64,000 nucleotides of DNA from Canna indica (taxonomy: Eukaryota > Streptophyta > Magnoliopsida > Zingiberales > Cannaceae), in the NCBI GenBank assembly GCA_034359265.1, contig CP136891.1, positions 57,760,001 through 57,824,000 on the forward strand, in the 5' to 3' direction. The notes beneath the pieces are model-generated. The model saw nothing but the letters and a program-made list of their open reading frames with translations, did not search any database and was not told the DNA's origin. The translations under genes and the position numbers were made by a program. Positions 12,280-22,956 of this stretch are shown here, in pieces (within the stretch, counting starts at the first letter, position 1; every line of letters starts with the position of its first letter).

Positions 12280-12700
12280 TCAGTAATGAAAACTCAGCCC
12301 TTCATCTAAACAGAATTACATCACAACCTTCCATCTAATATGATGCAATCACAACCCTCTATTTAATATGATGCAATCTCAGCCTTACATCTAACCAAAT
12401 GCAATCACCGCCCTCCATCTAAATGATGAAATCATAACCTTACATCTAATCAGATGTAATCACAATCCTCCATCTACATGATGAAATCATAACCTTACAT
12501 CTAATCAGATGCAATCATAGCCCTCCATTTAACCACATGCAATCACAGCTCTCCATATACCAGATGCAATCACAGCCATACATCTAATCAGATGCAATCT
12601 AAGCCTTACATCTACAGAAGATCAAATCACCGCCCTTCATTTCAACCAATTCAATCCAGCCCTTCATCTTACCCAAATCAATCTCAGCCCTCCATTTCAT
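12280..12700. repeat. Minisatellite in the 5' LTR, same family as 7020-7500
   Basis: Units of the CATCTAATCAGATGCAATCA type, fewer than in the other LTR. The length difference accounts for part of the size difference between the LTRs. Confidence 0.8.
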
Positions 12701-13674
12701 CTCATCTCCCTTTGGTCGTCTTCCCCATCTCCTCCCCAAACCAGCCGCCACCGCCGCCCTTCCCCGGTCGGCCGAGCCGCCGGCAGTGCTGGCGCCGACG
12801 CTGACACCAACGCCGGCGCCTCCTTGCATGACCGCCTAGCCGCGTGGCAGCGATGCCACGCCGGGCGCTGCTGCCTCCGCTACGCCTCGCCGGCGCCCTC
12901 TGTCGCCACGGCTCCTCACCGGGCGCCGCCTCCTAGCGCGGCTAGCGCCAACCGGCAGGGCAAACAGAGAAGGGGCAAAAAAAAGAAAAAAGAAAAAAGA
13001 AAAAAGAAAAGAAAGAAATGAATATTTTATTCCAAAAGGGGGTAAACAACATGGTTTAATTAAGAAATGACCGATTCGACTTCCGATCCGATACGAGAAA
13101 ATACGTCAAAAATTGACGAAAAACCCTGAAACATAAGAACAACGACATGAATCAAGAATTGGAGAAAAAAAGGCCTAAATCCACTCATCGGACGGAGAGA
13201 AAACGGAAGGAAAACATGCGCAGGATCTTCCCTCGATCGACACCGACGAACTCGCGAAAATCCGACTCCGGCGGCTCCTCCTCCTTGACAGTGCCCTTTC
13301 TCTCCTCTCTCCTTTGCCTCAGATGGCGTGTGGCTAAAAACCCTTGGCTGCACACCCCAGGGTTTAATTTATAGACACCGATTGGGTCCAAATGACAAAA
13401 ATACCCCTACCTAAGCTATCTGACTTAAACAACCCTTAACTCATCCGTTCTAACTCCGATTCGAGATCCGATTGCACCGCTAAAGTCGCCTCGAAACCCT
13501 ATATCATCCTAGCATGCTAGATCATGGAGATAATGCAAATAAAATTTCTCTTAATTTTTTTACATTAAATGCTTACTCGGGTATAATCTCGAAGCTCCAC
13601 GTCAGTCCGTGCCAACTAGGGCCCATGATCCTCCGCTTAAGAATAAAATATTATTAAGATTTTTGGGTATTACA

Positions 13675-13679
13675 CATCT
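13675..13679. repeat. Target-site duplication CATCT (right copy)
   Basis: Identical to 5420-5424 and directly after the terminal ACA of the LTR. Confidence 0.93.
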
Positions 13680-16095
13680 ATTATATACGTAGAAAATCAA
13701 AATAAAATTGTTAGTGATACCAATCATGAAAAAGAAACAAAGCAATATAATAAAGCATGATGTTAAACTTACATCATCATGCACTAAAGAGCCGAACAAT
13801 AAATTATATAGGTGATCAAACTTGAATTCCTAAGATTTGCCATGATGTATCATCTCATATCTGCATTTCAAAAATAAAATAAGAATAATGCTCAAGCATG
13901 AAGTAATACATATATAAGTACCTTTGCCTTGGGTATAACAAAAAGGATTGGATCTTGCTTTTTTGCTCATCGGTCAACTTGTCATGTCCACAAAAATCAG
14001 TGCGAGTCATGGGGATGATATCTACAAATAAATGATAAATGCATTTTCATACTAAATATGAAATAAATAATAACTAGTATTAATGATACTCACTTTTTCA
14101 GGACTTGCAGACGACTTCGAGACATCAATGACCTATTGAGTATTATACAAGTGTCAAAAAAGAAGATGAAAAATAAAAATTAAGTGCATTTTCATACTAA
14201 ATATGAAAAAGCTTAACCATTAAACTACCGTGTCATGTTGACTTTTTGAATTCTTTTTCCTTTTTTTCATCACGTTGAGTTGAGTATAAGGGCTTCTTAG
14301 CAATTTTTCTTTAACTCAATAATGTTGTCGAATTGACTCAATCATAGTATTTAATGTAGTCTCGGCCTCAATGTCTTGCATGTCCTTTGCACCTTCATCT
14401 CTAACTTCATCAATATCTTCATTGGGCATTTGACTAGGGCCCTCAATGTCAGTATCAATATCAAAAAATTGTTGAAGATATGTCATTTGTTCTTCCAATT
14501 TTTTATTTTGAGCTATAAGTTGATCCACCTTCATCTCCAAATCAACTTTCATTCTTTTTAATTTTTTGCTAAATTTTAACTTTTGCGCCCTCATTTCCTC
14601 CGTCATTTTTTTCTTCGTCATCTTCAATTCCTTGTATATCTAAAACATGTGCATAAATAATCATCTAAAATTATTTTTCATAATATTAAATAGAGTACTT
14701 TGAATAAAAAATATACCGTGGCGCTTTAAGTTGTACAATCATTTTTTTCCAGTAAACGCATCTTAACTTGAGTTGTATTTAGTACCTTCAATATTTACAA
14801 ATTGACAACAATCATAATAGACACCATTTATGTTATTAGATTAAATTTAACCTTTGATAAGCAAATCACCTCATGGCTTTTCAATTTTTCTATTACTTTT
14901 AAATGTTATTTCTTTCTCTTATATGACATTGCATACCAACGGAACAATCTTGGTCCATCACCATCTTCATCAATGTGTTTTTCATGCAATGGTCGTGTAT
15001 GCTCATAAAATCACACCTATCAAACAAAAGTCAATTATAAAATTATTGTGTCTTATATAATGTTTAGAAGACTATAAAGCACATAGAATCTATTAAATAA
15101 AAAAAACTAAACTCACGTTGATGATAATTGTGCATCCGCCGATTAATACATTTGTTGAGATCTTTGAGTCCCTCATTTGCTTGCAAGCAAAATTGATTTG
15201 CTTGAGAAGAAAATTATGGATAGCTTGAGCCCGGTTATAATTATCCAATAAATTCATATTTTCTACATATTTGACCAAACCCTGTGGTACCGTATAATTC
15301 TTTTGGGGAAAGAAAATTATGGCAAATAAATATACGATAATCATTAGTATGAAAACATTAATAGTCACACTCCCCGCTTCCACAACTTGAAGTTCCAAAA
15401 AAAGTTTCTCCAATGCGAACTTTGTAACTTGTGTACCACCAAAGCAGTCCTTTTGCAATACACTATTGTCTTCATATCTAGAAAATTTTACTATTTTTCT
15501 AAATGTTTTCATTCCCAATATAAGACCTACATCCTTGATTGTGAATAGAATCCATTTATCTCTAATTAAAAAGGTCATTTTCTTGTCATCTCATCTCTCC
15601 AGTAAATATGTCAATAATGAAACATCATTTGTAATTGATGGGACTCTTACATAATGAAAAAATAGTGTCACTTTTAGAAGACTAAAGTGAACATCATTGA
15701 AAATAACATTATCTTTAAAGAACCGATGAACACGACTTTTGATGCATCTAATTGTTATCCCTCTTTTTGTACTTTGCATTGTGTCATGTTGGCATATATT
15801 AAACATCAAATAGTTACGACTTAGAAACAACGAAAGTAATCAAGTAAATGTTTGTGATAATAAACAGAATAAGAATGAACAATATATTTTGAATCAATAT
15901 ACAATTATTAATTGGAGAAAACACAAAACCTATGCTCGGCAAAGAAAAAAGCTCATTCTTGTCAATATTTGGTTTGGCGGAGGAAGAGACTGGCCCACGT
16001 CGATGTTGGGTTGGTTGTTTAGATTTGGTGGATTGTTGTCGTCGTCGCTTCATTAGAGTAGCTTGGTTGAACACAAATGAGGTTACTTGTGTCAA
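13680..16095 (-). pseudogene. DUF1985-like / Ulp1-type gene, 5' part of the split gene
   Basis: Minus-strand exons from an ATG at 16095. A basic N-terminus (MKRRRQQSTKSKQPTQHRRG) is followed at 15830-15590 by a segment with HRFFKDNVIFNDVHFSLLK, and at 15578-15093 by WILFTIKDVGLILGMKTF and DNYNRAQAIHNFLLKQI. The last two fit the plant 'DUF1985 / mobile domain' region that precedes Ulp1 proteases in MULE-borne genes. At 14627-14316 lies a charged coiled-coil stretch (KKKMTEEMRAQKLKFSKKL) typical of the linker. A stop separates the exons at 15590. The protease half is at 4755-5424. Transcription direction, domain order and the CATCT duplication support one original gene, later split. Domain naming is by resemblance. 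Confidence 0.65.
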
Positions 16096-18025
16096 TTGAC
16101 TAATTTATATAAGACTGAGTACTATTTCAGTTTTTCCAAATATATAATATTGGCTTGCTTTTCATTAGTTAAGAATAAATGATAAGCTATTGTAGGTACC
16201 AAAAAAAAGAGGAAATAAATGTCAAGAAAGAATAGTAAAATTTAAATACTCATATAAGCATTGCTTGTTGTCAACATAAGATATGCTATATAAAAATATG
16301 AACTAGACAAATCTAAGATCATATCCATATACCATCTCTATTATTTTGAGAGAATGAATGCACCTCATTATCCAGTTCTACCTTACAACTAATTAGTGTT
16401 ATTGGACATAGATTGGCACAAAAAACCACTAATTAGTGGTAGCTTGGCACAAAAAACAGCATGTCCATGCCGTCCAGGGACATAGATTCTATAGTTTTTC
16501 ATATAACTAATTAGTGGTTGTCCATGCCGTCCATGTGATAAGTATATACTATATAATTCACTCATTAATTATTTCAAGCATATTAATTAGTAACAAATTA
16601 ATATGTATTGTATATAATACTTGTAGATGAGGTATGTTCAAGAGGTAATTGTAGTACTGCAATTGCTTTTTGTAGGAAACTAAAATCTCACAACCAAGCC
16701 TGTCACTGTATGCCAGTCTAGGGATATGTCAAGACTCCAATTCTGATTCATACATTTCATTCCAATTCACCTGAAGCCTTATATTAAACACTCTCTACCA
16801 AATCATCCATATGAACTCATACTGAAATTAATTGACCAGATTTTCTTTTTAGATATCTAGATATCCTAGTTATAATTTATTTTTTGGGATCATCTACATA
16901 TACGAACTCATAGGCTGCCAAAAAATGCTGGAACAACTCATTAACTAATCTAACATCTTGTAAATATATTCCAAACCCTACCACATGCACTGGGAGGAGA
17001 GTGACTCATACCCAAATGGAGAAGTTGTCCGCCGCTGAGAAGAAGAACCCAAGATCAATGAGCTTTCTGTCGATGGGAATGACAGAGAGTTGGAGAGAGA
17101 TGACGGAGACGAGGAAAGATGGGAGACGAGGAAAGTGGCCATCTCCAACCTGGCTTCGGCCTCGAGAGGTGTTTGGTGGACGCTCGATGGTGTGGCGGCG
17201 GAGAGAGGAGGACAACAGAGAAATCTTTAAGCCGGAGGAGACGGAGAGATGAGACGGGCCGGGGATGGAGCGGAACCTGCGCTCATCGCTGGTGGAGGTC
17301 GACGATTTGGCGAATGAGATTGAGAGATGAGACGGGCCGGAGATGGAGAATAGAGTGGGATGAAGGAAGAAGAAGCGGGTGAAATTGATTATGACGTGAC
17401 GTGGGAATGTGAAAAGTCACAGTGTTAAAAAATTAAAAATAAAAGCTACTTTAAGATTCGTCTCTCACCATCCCAGCCCGATTCCATAAGAGTCTCTATG
17501 GAGTCGGGCTCCATACTAGTTTTACCCGTTGTTGAAGGGGGACATGTGCAGGCTTGTATGTATTCCTGAGTGCACCATGCAGTAGATTGTATAGTACGTA
17601 CTACGTGTTCAACCTGATTAAGGAGATTTGTGTTCTTCACTCAAACAGTCCCGATAACTTCGCTGGCTAGCGATGAACTCGTGGTCGACGATGAACTGGT
17701 GGAGCGAGCGGGGTCCGAGTGAAGTAAAGGTGAAGCATACGTGAAAACAAAATATTGAAATAAAAAAAATATTTTTTAATCCACTTATGCAAGCCACGTC
17801 ACACAGTTAACGAGGTAGGTGACAGAATTTTGATGGAGGAATGTAATTGATACAAATCTAATAGTTCACGATATAATTTGATAAAATAAAAGTTCAGGAT
17901 ACATTTGAGATAAAGTCCAAAGTTTAGGATATATCCAGGTAATTACCAATATTATAACGATCAATTATCTTTTGAAATATATGTTTAATTATTTTGTAAT
18001 TATTATATTATTGCTAATATCGATT
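16096..18025. other. Spacer, no supported gene
   Basis: Mostly AT-rich. At 16375-16560 there is a local duplication of short words (GTCCATGCCGTCCA twice, TTGGCACAAAAAAC twice, ACTAATTAGTGG three times). At 17000-17400 there is a GC-richer, purine-rich block in which GAGATGAGACGGGCCGG occurs twice; its short ORFs on both strands resemble nothing that I recognise. It could be a captured gene fragment or a UTR. Confidence 0.5.
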
Positions 18026-18044
18026 CACTACTAGAAATTAGGTC

Positions 18045-18362
18045 GTCAGCAACGGCTATCAGCAACGGCCGCTCAAGCCGTTGCTATTTGCAACGGCCTT
18101 CTTACGGCCACCAGAGCCGTTGCAGATATGTTGTATCTGCAATGGCGTTCTAACGGATACGCAAGCCATTGCGGATTATTTTAATTATCCGCAACGGCTT
18201 TCGGACGAACATGCGAGCTATTGCTGATATTATAATGTCCGTCCGAAAGCCGTTGCGGATAATTAAAATAATCCGCAACGGCTTTCTAACGGACAAGTGA
18301 GCCGTCGCTGATGATAACTTATTAGCAACGGCTTTCTAACGGGCGAGTGAGCCGTTGCTGAT
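18045..18362. repeat. Left subterminal repeats of the CACTA element (GCAACGGC)
   Basis: About a dozen direct and inverted copies of GCAACGGC/GCCGTTGC, with variants such as CAGCAACGGCT. In En/Spm such repeats bind the TNPA protein. Within it, 18178-18207 and 18240-18269 form a perfect 30-bp inverted repeat around a 32-nt loop. Confidence 0.93.
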
Positions 18363-18793
18363 AAGTTTATATAGGGCATCAGTCGCGCCCGACCCTTCTT
18401 CCTCCCGCTGCTGCCGCCGCCGCTCCTGCTCTCACCTCTCGCCGCCGCTGCCGACGCCGACGATGCCTCTTGCTCCTCCCACTGCTGCCGACTTGTTCGG
18501 GTATGCCTCGCCGGCCGGCCGTCTCTTCCCGTTGTGGCCGGCGGGAATTAATCCAACCGAAACCCTATTTCTAGGGTTTCGGCCGGCGGTGGTCGGCCGA
18601 TGGCCGCCGCCGGACCTTGTACAGTGGTCGGACAGTGTGTCCGGCCACTGTACGCCGGCGCCGGAGTCCACCTGACTCCGGCGCCAGAATTTATAAATTT
18701 GTATATAATATTTTATGGTTTTATAATTGTTAATTAATTATATAGATTAATTGTTTAATTTGTTAGATTAATTATTAGGGTTTAGATTAATTT

Positions 18794-18930
18794 TGGACGC
18801 ACGCCGGAATCGTCCACTTCGGACGCGGGCCGGTATCGTCCACTTCGGACGCGCGCCGGTATCGTCCACTTCGGACGCGCGCCAAAATCGTCCACTTCGG
18901 ACACGTGCCGGAATCGTCCAATATGGACTC
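18794..18930. repeat. 26-bp minisatellite inside the CACTA element
   Basis: About five units of CCACTTCGGACGCGCGCC plus GGTATCGT. It lies in the leader between the subterminal repeats and the transposase. The preceding GC-rich stretch (18385-18670) is open in two frames but is probably untranslated leader. Confidence 0.85.
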
Positions 18931-19128
18931 GAACGGTCTCGAAATGTTTAGAAAATAATCATGCATCCGACGAGTTCATATGTTTCACGTACGCATCGAA
19001 GAGTCGGATATGATTTAGCAAAACCTTAGATCCGTTCGGGGATTGTATGTTCGTGTAAAAGAAGTAGATGATCTTTTATACGATGTACAATTCTTGAATT
19101 GTCCCTGATTGGACAATTTGGGAATATA

Positions 19129-19318
19129 GTTATTTGTACTGCACTTACGTTTTTATTTTAACTGTTAACTAATTATTCTAAATTTCGGCAACATCTCTCT
19201 TGTTCTCCGATACGCGCCCAGATGATATGCATATTCGAAGAACTATAGGGAGATGCTGCCGAAATTTAGAATAATTAGTTAACAGTTAAAATAAAAACGT
19301 AAGTGCAGTTCAAATAAC
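19129..19318. repeat. Long hairpin: 72-nt inverted repeat, 46-nt loop, upstream of the transposase
   Basis: Arms 19129-19200 and 19247-19318 are complementary over 72 nt with only about three mismatches (inner arm reads GCCGAAATTTAGAATAATTA). It ends about 50 bp before the transposase ATG. A transcript through it would fold into a long near-perfect stem, a possible small-RNA source. Confidence 0.92.
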
Positions 19319-19371
19319 ATAAATCCCGAATGGAATAGGACAATCTCACCTAAAGACATTAACCAAAGAAA

Positions 19372-22300
19372 TTGTCATTGATTGACAGAATCATGTCGAC
19401 TGATCGAAGTTGGATGTACCGACGTCTTGATCGTGGAGCTTTAACGAATGAGTTTCGATTAGGCGTAACGTACTTCCTAAATTTCGCCTATTCGAATCGG
19501 AATTTCGTTAGCATGGGTGATCAAATCCGATGTCTGTGCCGCATTTGTTCAAATGGACGATTTTTGGATCGGGAGACTGTCACTCTGCATCTATATACCA
19601 AAGGATTTACACCAAGATATTTTCTATGGACTTGTCACGGGGAGTCACGCGAAGTCGGGACGTCGAGCAATCCTGTCGTTCAGACATATGGTGAATCTTC
19701 CTCTACTGGTGCTTCTTCATCCAGTCAATGTAATCCCTATAGAACTATGATACTTGATAGTCTTGGGGGTCAATTCCACCTGAATGATAATGTTGATCAG
19801 CCAGTTTTTCAGACATCAGTCCCACCAGATACTACAGCGGTTGATATCACAGAAGTAGGGGCTGCGGTAGAGATTGAATTACCGAATAAAGAAGCTGCAG
19901 AATTTTACGAGATGTTGAAAGCTGCCGATGAACCTTTGTATGAAAATTGTCCTAAATACACTAGGTTTTCAGCAATGACACAACTCTTAAACATCAAGGC
20001 CGATTGTAATATCAGCGGAGTTGCGTATGATCGGATTGCTGGATTGATTAATGGAATGCTGCCTACTGATAACAAGTTTGAGCCAACTTTTTATAAGACT
20101 AAAAAGCTAATGAGAAAATTGGGGCTTTGGTACGAAAAAATACACGCGTGCCAAAATAACTGCATTTTATATTATAAAGAAAATGTGCAGTTGGATAAAT
20201 GCCCTGTATGTCAACACCCTCATTACAAGGAGAAGAAATCGGTCCGACAGAAAAATATCCCGTTTAAGGTGCATGCTTCGGTATTTTTCACTAACACCGA
20301 GGCTTCAAAGATTATTCATGTCGGAAAAGATAGCCCCCTACATGAGTTGGCATGCAAGAAGTCGTGATGATACAGTAATGACTCATCCATCTGACAGTGA
20401 AGCATGGAAACATTTGGATACATGTTATCCTTCATTTGCTAGGGATACTAGAAATATCAGATTGGGATTGTGCACAGATGGTTTTAATCCGTTTGGACAT
20501 TCTGCAACTCCTTATTCAGTTTGGCCAGTGCTGCTGACAGTTTATAATTTGCCACCGTCAACGTGCATGAAAGATGAATTTATTTATCTTTCGATGATTA
20601 TTTCGGGTCCTAAGGGTCTGCGAAAAGAAATTGACATATTTCTCAGACCCTTGATAGATGAATTGAAAACATTGTGGACTGAGGGAGCTGTCACTTATGA
20701 TTGTCATCGGAAGCAAAACTTTAATTTAAAGGCCGCGGTCTTGTGGACAATCAATGATTTTCCGCGTACGGCATGTTGTCGGGTTGGAGCACTCATGGCC
20801 GACTCTCTTGTCTGTATTGTATGGAACACTCTAAATCAATCAGTCTTCAGAACGGACGAAAAATCTCATTCTTTGATTGTCATCGTCGATTCCTACCGGT
20901 TAATCATCAGTTTCGAAAGAATCGTAATAAATTTACTAAGGGCAGAGTCGAAAGAGATGGGCCACCACCGATGTTGTCTGGTGAACATATGTTAGCACGT
21001 GTTTCAACACTTCCAGATATAGTATTTGGTCGCAATGAAAGAGTGTCAGGTTTTGGCCAAACACACAACTGGGTGAAAAAAATATCTTTTGGGAATTGCC
21101 CTATTGGAGTTCATTATTGATTCGACATAATTTAGATGTCATGCACATTGAAAAAAATGTGTTTGATAATATTTTCAACACTTTGATGGATATTTTTGGA
21201 AAAACTAAAGATAATGTCAAAGCCCGACATGATCTGAAAATACTTTGTAAAAGACCAGAGTTGGAGTTACAAGAGGTCAACGGACGATATCTGAAACCGA
21301 ATGCCCTATATGTGTTAAATAAACAACAGATCAAAGATGTTTGTCAATGGGTAAAAGAACTCAGATTACCCGATGGATATGCTTCAAACTTATCTCGATG
21401 TGTGAACGTCGATGATTGCAAAATATCAGGGATGAAGAGCCATGATTGTCATGTATTCATGCAGAGATTACTTCCGATCGCATTTCGAGATCTTCTACCT
21501 GATAATATTTGGGGTCCGTTGACTGAATTAAGTATGTTTTTTAGAAACATCTGCGCAAATGTCCTTCGAGTCGAAGATATGTCAACACTTGAAAATAATA
21601 TTGTTGAAATCATATGCAAGCTGGAGCAGTTTTTCCCTCCTGCATTTTTTGACTCGATGGAGCATCTACCGATACACTTGGCATACGAGGCACGAGTTGG
21701 TGGCCCCGTTCAATATCGTTGGATGTACTTATTTGAAAGATACATGAATCGTCTGAAGAAAAAAGTAAAGAACACCGCAGCTGTTGAAGGATCAATATCT
21801 GAATCGTATATCATCCAAGAAATTTCAACATTATGCTCATTTTACTTTGAATCGACAGTACAGACAAGATTTGATCGTCTTTCACGTAACGACGACGGGG
21901 GTGTTCGACATTCAGATGGACGTTTAAATATATTTTGTCACTCTGGTCGTGCTTTTGGTTCTCGTCCATCTCGACACTTAAGCGATGAAGAGTATCATTT
22001 GACACACTTGTATGTATTACTCAATTGTCCAGAGATTGAACAATTCATTGAAATATTTGACATTGAGATGGTGCAAAAAACACTCTATTCACAACGATCA
22101 AGAATTGGAAAGATTACGGAATCGTGATTTCCCTACTGGGATTCAGACTTACAGCAAAGATCACAGAGCTGAAATAGATGAAAGAATATTTGAGTTTGTT
22201 AGTGGACCGTCACGACTTGTGTCGTGCTATAGCGGATATTTTGTTAACAGGTATAAATTTCACACGGTTGAATATTCATTTACAAAGAAGACGATGAATG

Positions 22301-22881
22301 CTGGGGTCTGCGTGAAAGGGACAACCTATGTTGAATGTGATATGGATTTTTATGGACTGGTGGAAGAAGTGATAGAGTTATACTACTTCGGCTTGAAATC
22401 AGTGATCCTATTTAGATGTCATTGGTTCGATACAACAGAAAGGGGCATGAAAGTTCATCCAAAATACAAACTTGTTGAGGTTAATTACAAATCGAAATTG
22501 GCAGCAAATGAACCTTTTATATTGGCATCACAAGTCGAACAAGTATATTACGCGAAGTATCCGGCTCGAAATAAAGATAGAGCAGATTGGCGTGTAGTCT
22601 GTAAGACAAAAGGTAGAGGAAAAATTGATCCGATAGTAGGAGAAAATGAGCTGATACCTGATATGACACATGGTTTCTATCAAGAAGATGATCCTCCTGC
22701 TGTGGATCGTATTATTCCAATACTCGAGGATGCAGACACAACGTCAATTCAATTAGAAGTTGAATATGCTGATGATGACGATCATGAAATTGAGGAAGCT
22801 GGAGATGAAGAAGATGAAGAAGAGGAATAAGAGGAAGAAGAAGAAGAATTCGAAGACTATTATTCAGATGATGAGGAATAA
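19372..22881 (+). pseudogene. CACTA transposase (TNPD-like: TPase-associated, Transposase_21, DUF4218, DUF4216)
   Basis: Catalytic transposase of the element. Domain order: transposase-associated N-terminus (DRSWMYRRLDRG, FLNFAYSN, CLCRICSN, about 19390-19650); Transposase_21 (SLTPRLQRLFMSEKIAPYMSW, LGLCTDGFNPFG, INDFP, LSGWSTHG, HNLDVMHIEKNV, about 20240-21180); DUF4218 (PIHLAYEARVGGPVQYRWMY, about 21650-21790); DUF4216 (ELYYFGLKSVILFRCHWFD, VYYAKYP, about 22370-22620); and an acidic C-terminus. The frame breaks four times, near 20275, 20765, 21080 and 22078. The reading resumes at once each time with family consensus, so each is a 1-2 nt indel. Two breaks lie in A runs. The stop at about 22828 precedes a conserved tail EFEDYYSDDEE ending at 22881. 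Confidence 0.92.
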
Positions 22882-22956
22882 TTGTAAAGTATATATTTTA
22901 TTAAATATATCTCTACTATTTATACAATAATCTGATTATATGTCTGTTCGACAGAT

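Larger units (their letters stand above)
5425..13674 (-). mobile_element. Gag-only Ty3/gypsy LTR retrotransposon (TR-GAG type, chromovirus-like), 8,250 bp
   Basis: A complete element in minus orientation: two long LTRs beginning TGTCACACC and ending GGGTATTACA as read on the plus strand, perfect CATCT duplications outside, a tRNA-Met primer site, a polypurine tract and a gag frame. The internal region is only 1,802 bp. Gag runs into the first residues of a retropepsin and then jumps to the 3' terminus. Protease body, reverse transcriptase, RNase H and integrase are absent. The sequence before the PPT (TTTGAGGACGAATTTTCTTT on minus) resembles the 3' end of Tekay/Del-type chromoviruses, so I infer derivation from that lineage. 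It interrupts the Ulp1-like gene. Confidence 0.93.
10236..13674 (-). repeat. 5' LTR of the gag-only gypsy element (3,439 bp with nested MITE)
   Basis: Counterpart of 5425-8433. It is longer because of a 449-bp hAT MITE plus its 8-bp duplication. A TATA-like CTATAAATTAAAC on minus lies at about 13363-13376, followed by GC-rich sequence; this would be the element promoter. Many point differences from the other LTR are visible, so the insertion is not recent. Confidence 0.92.

Noticed and set aside
12592..13021. Short Pro/Ser- and Arg-rich ORFs in the right LTR
   Set aside because: Not conserved in the left LTR; composition-driven.
17001..17382. Two overlapping 83-87 codon ORFs
   Set aside because: Low-complexity Arg/Glu-rich translations with no domain; could be captured sequence but not supportable as a gene.
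18355..18675. 106-codon ORF in the CACTA leader
   Set aside because: GC-rich, low complexity, between subterminal repeats and the transposase; no family resemblance.
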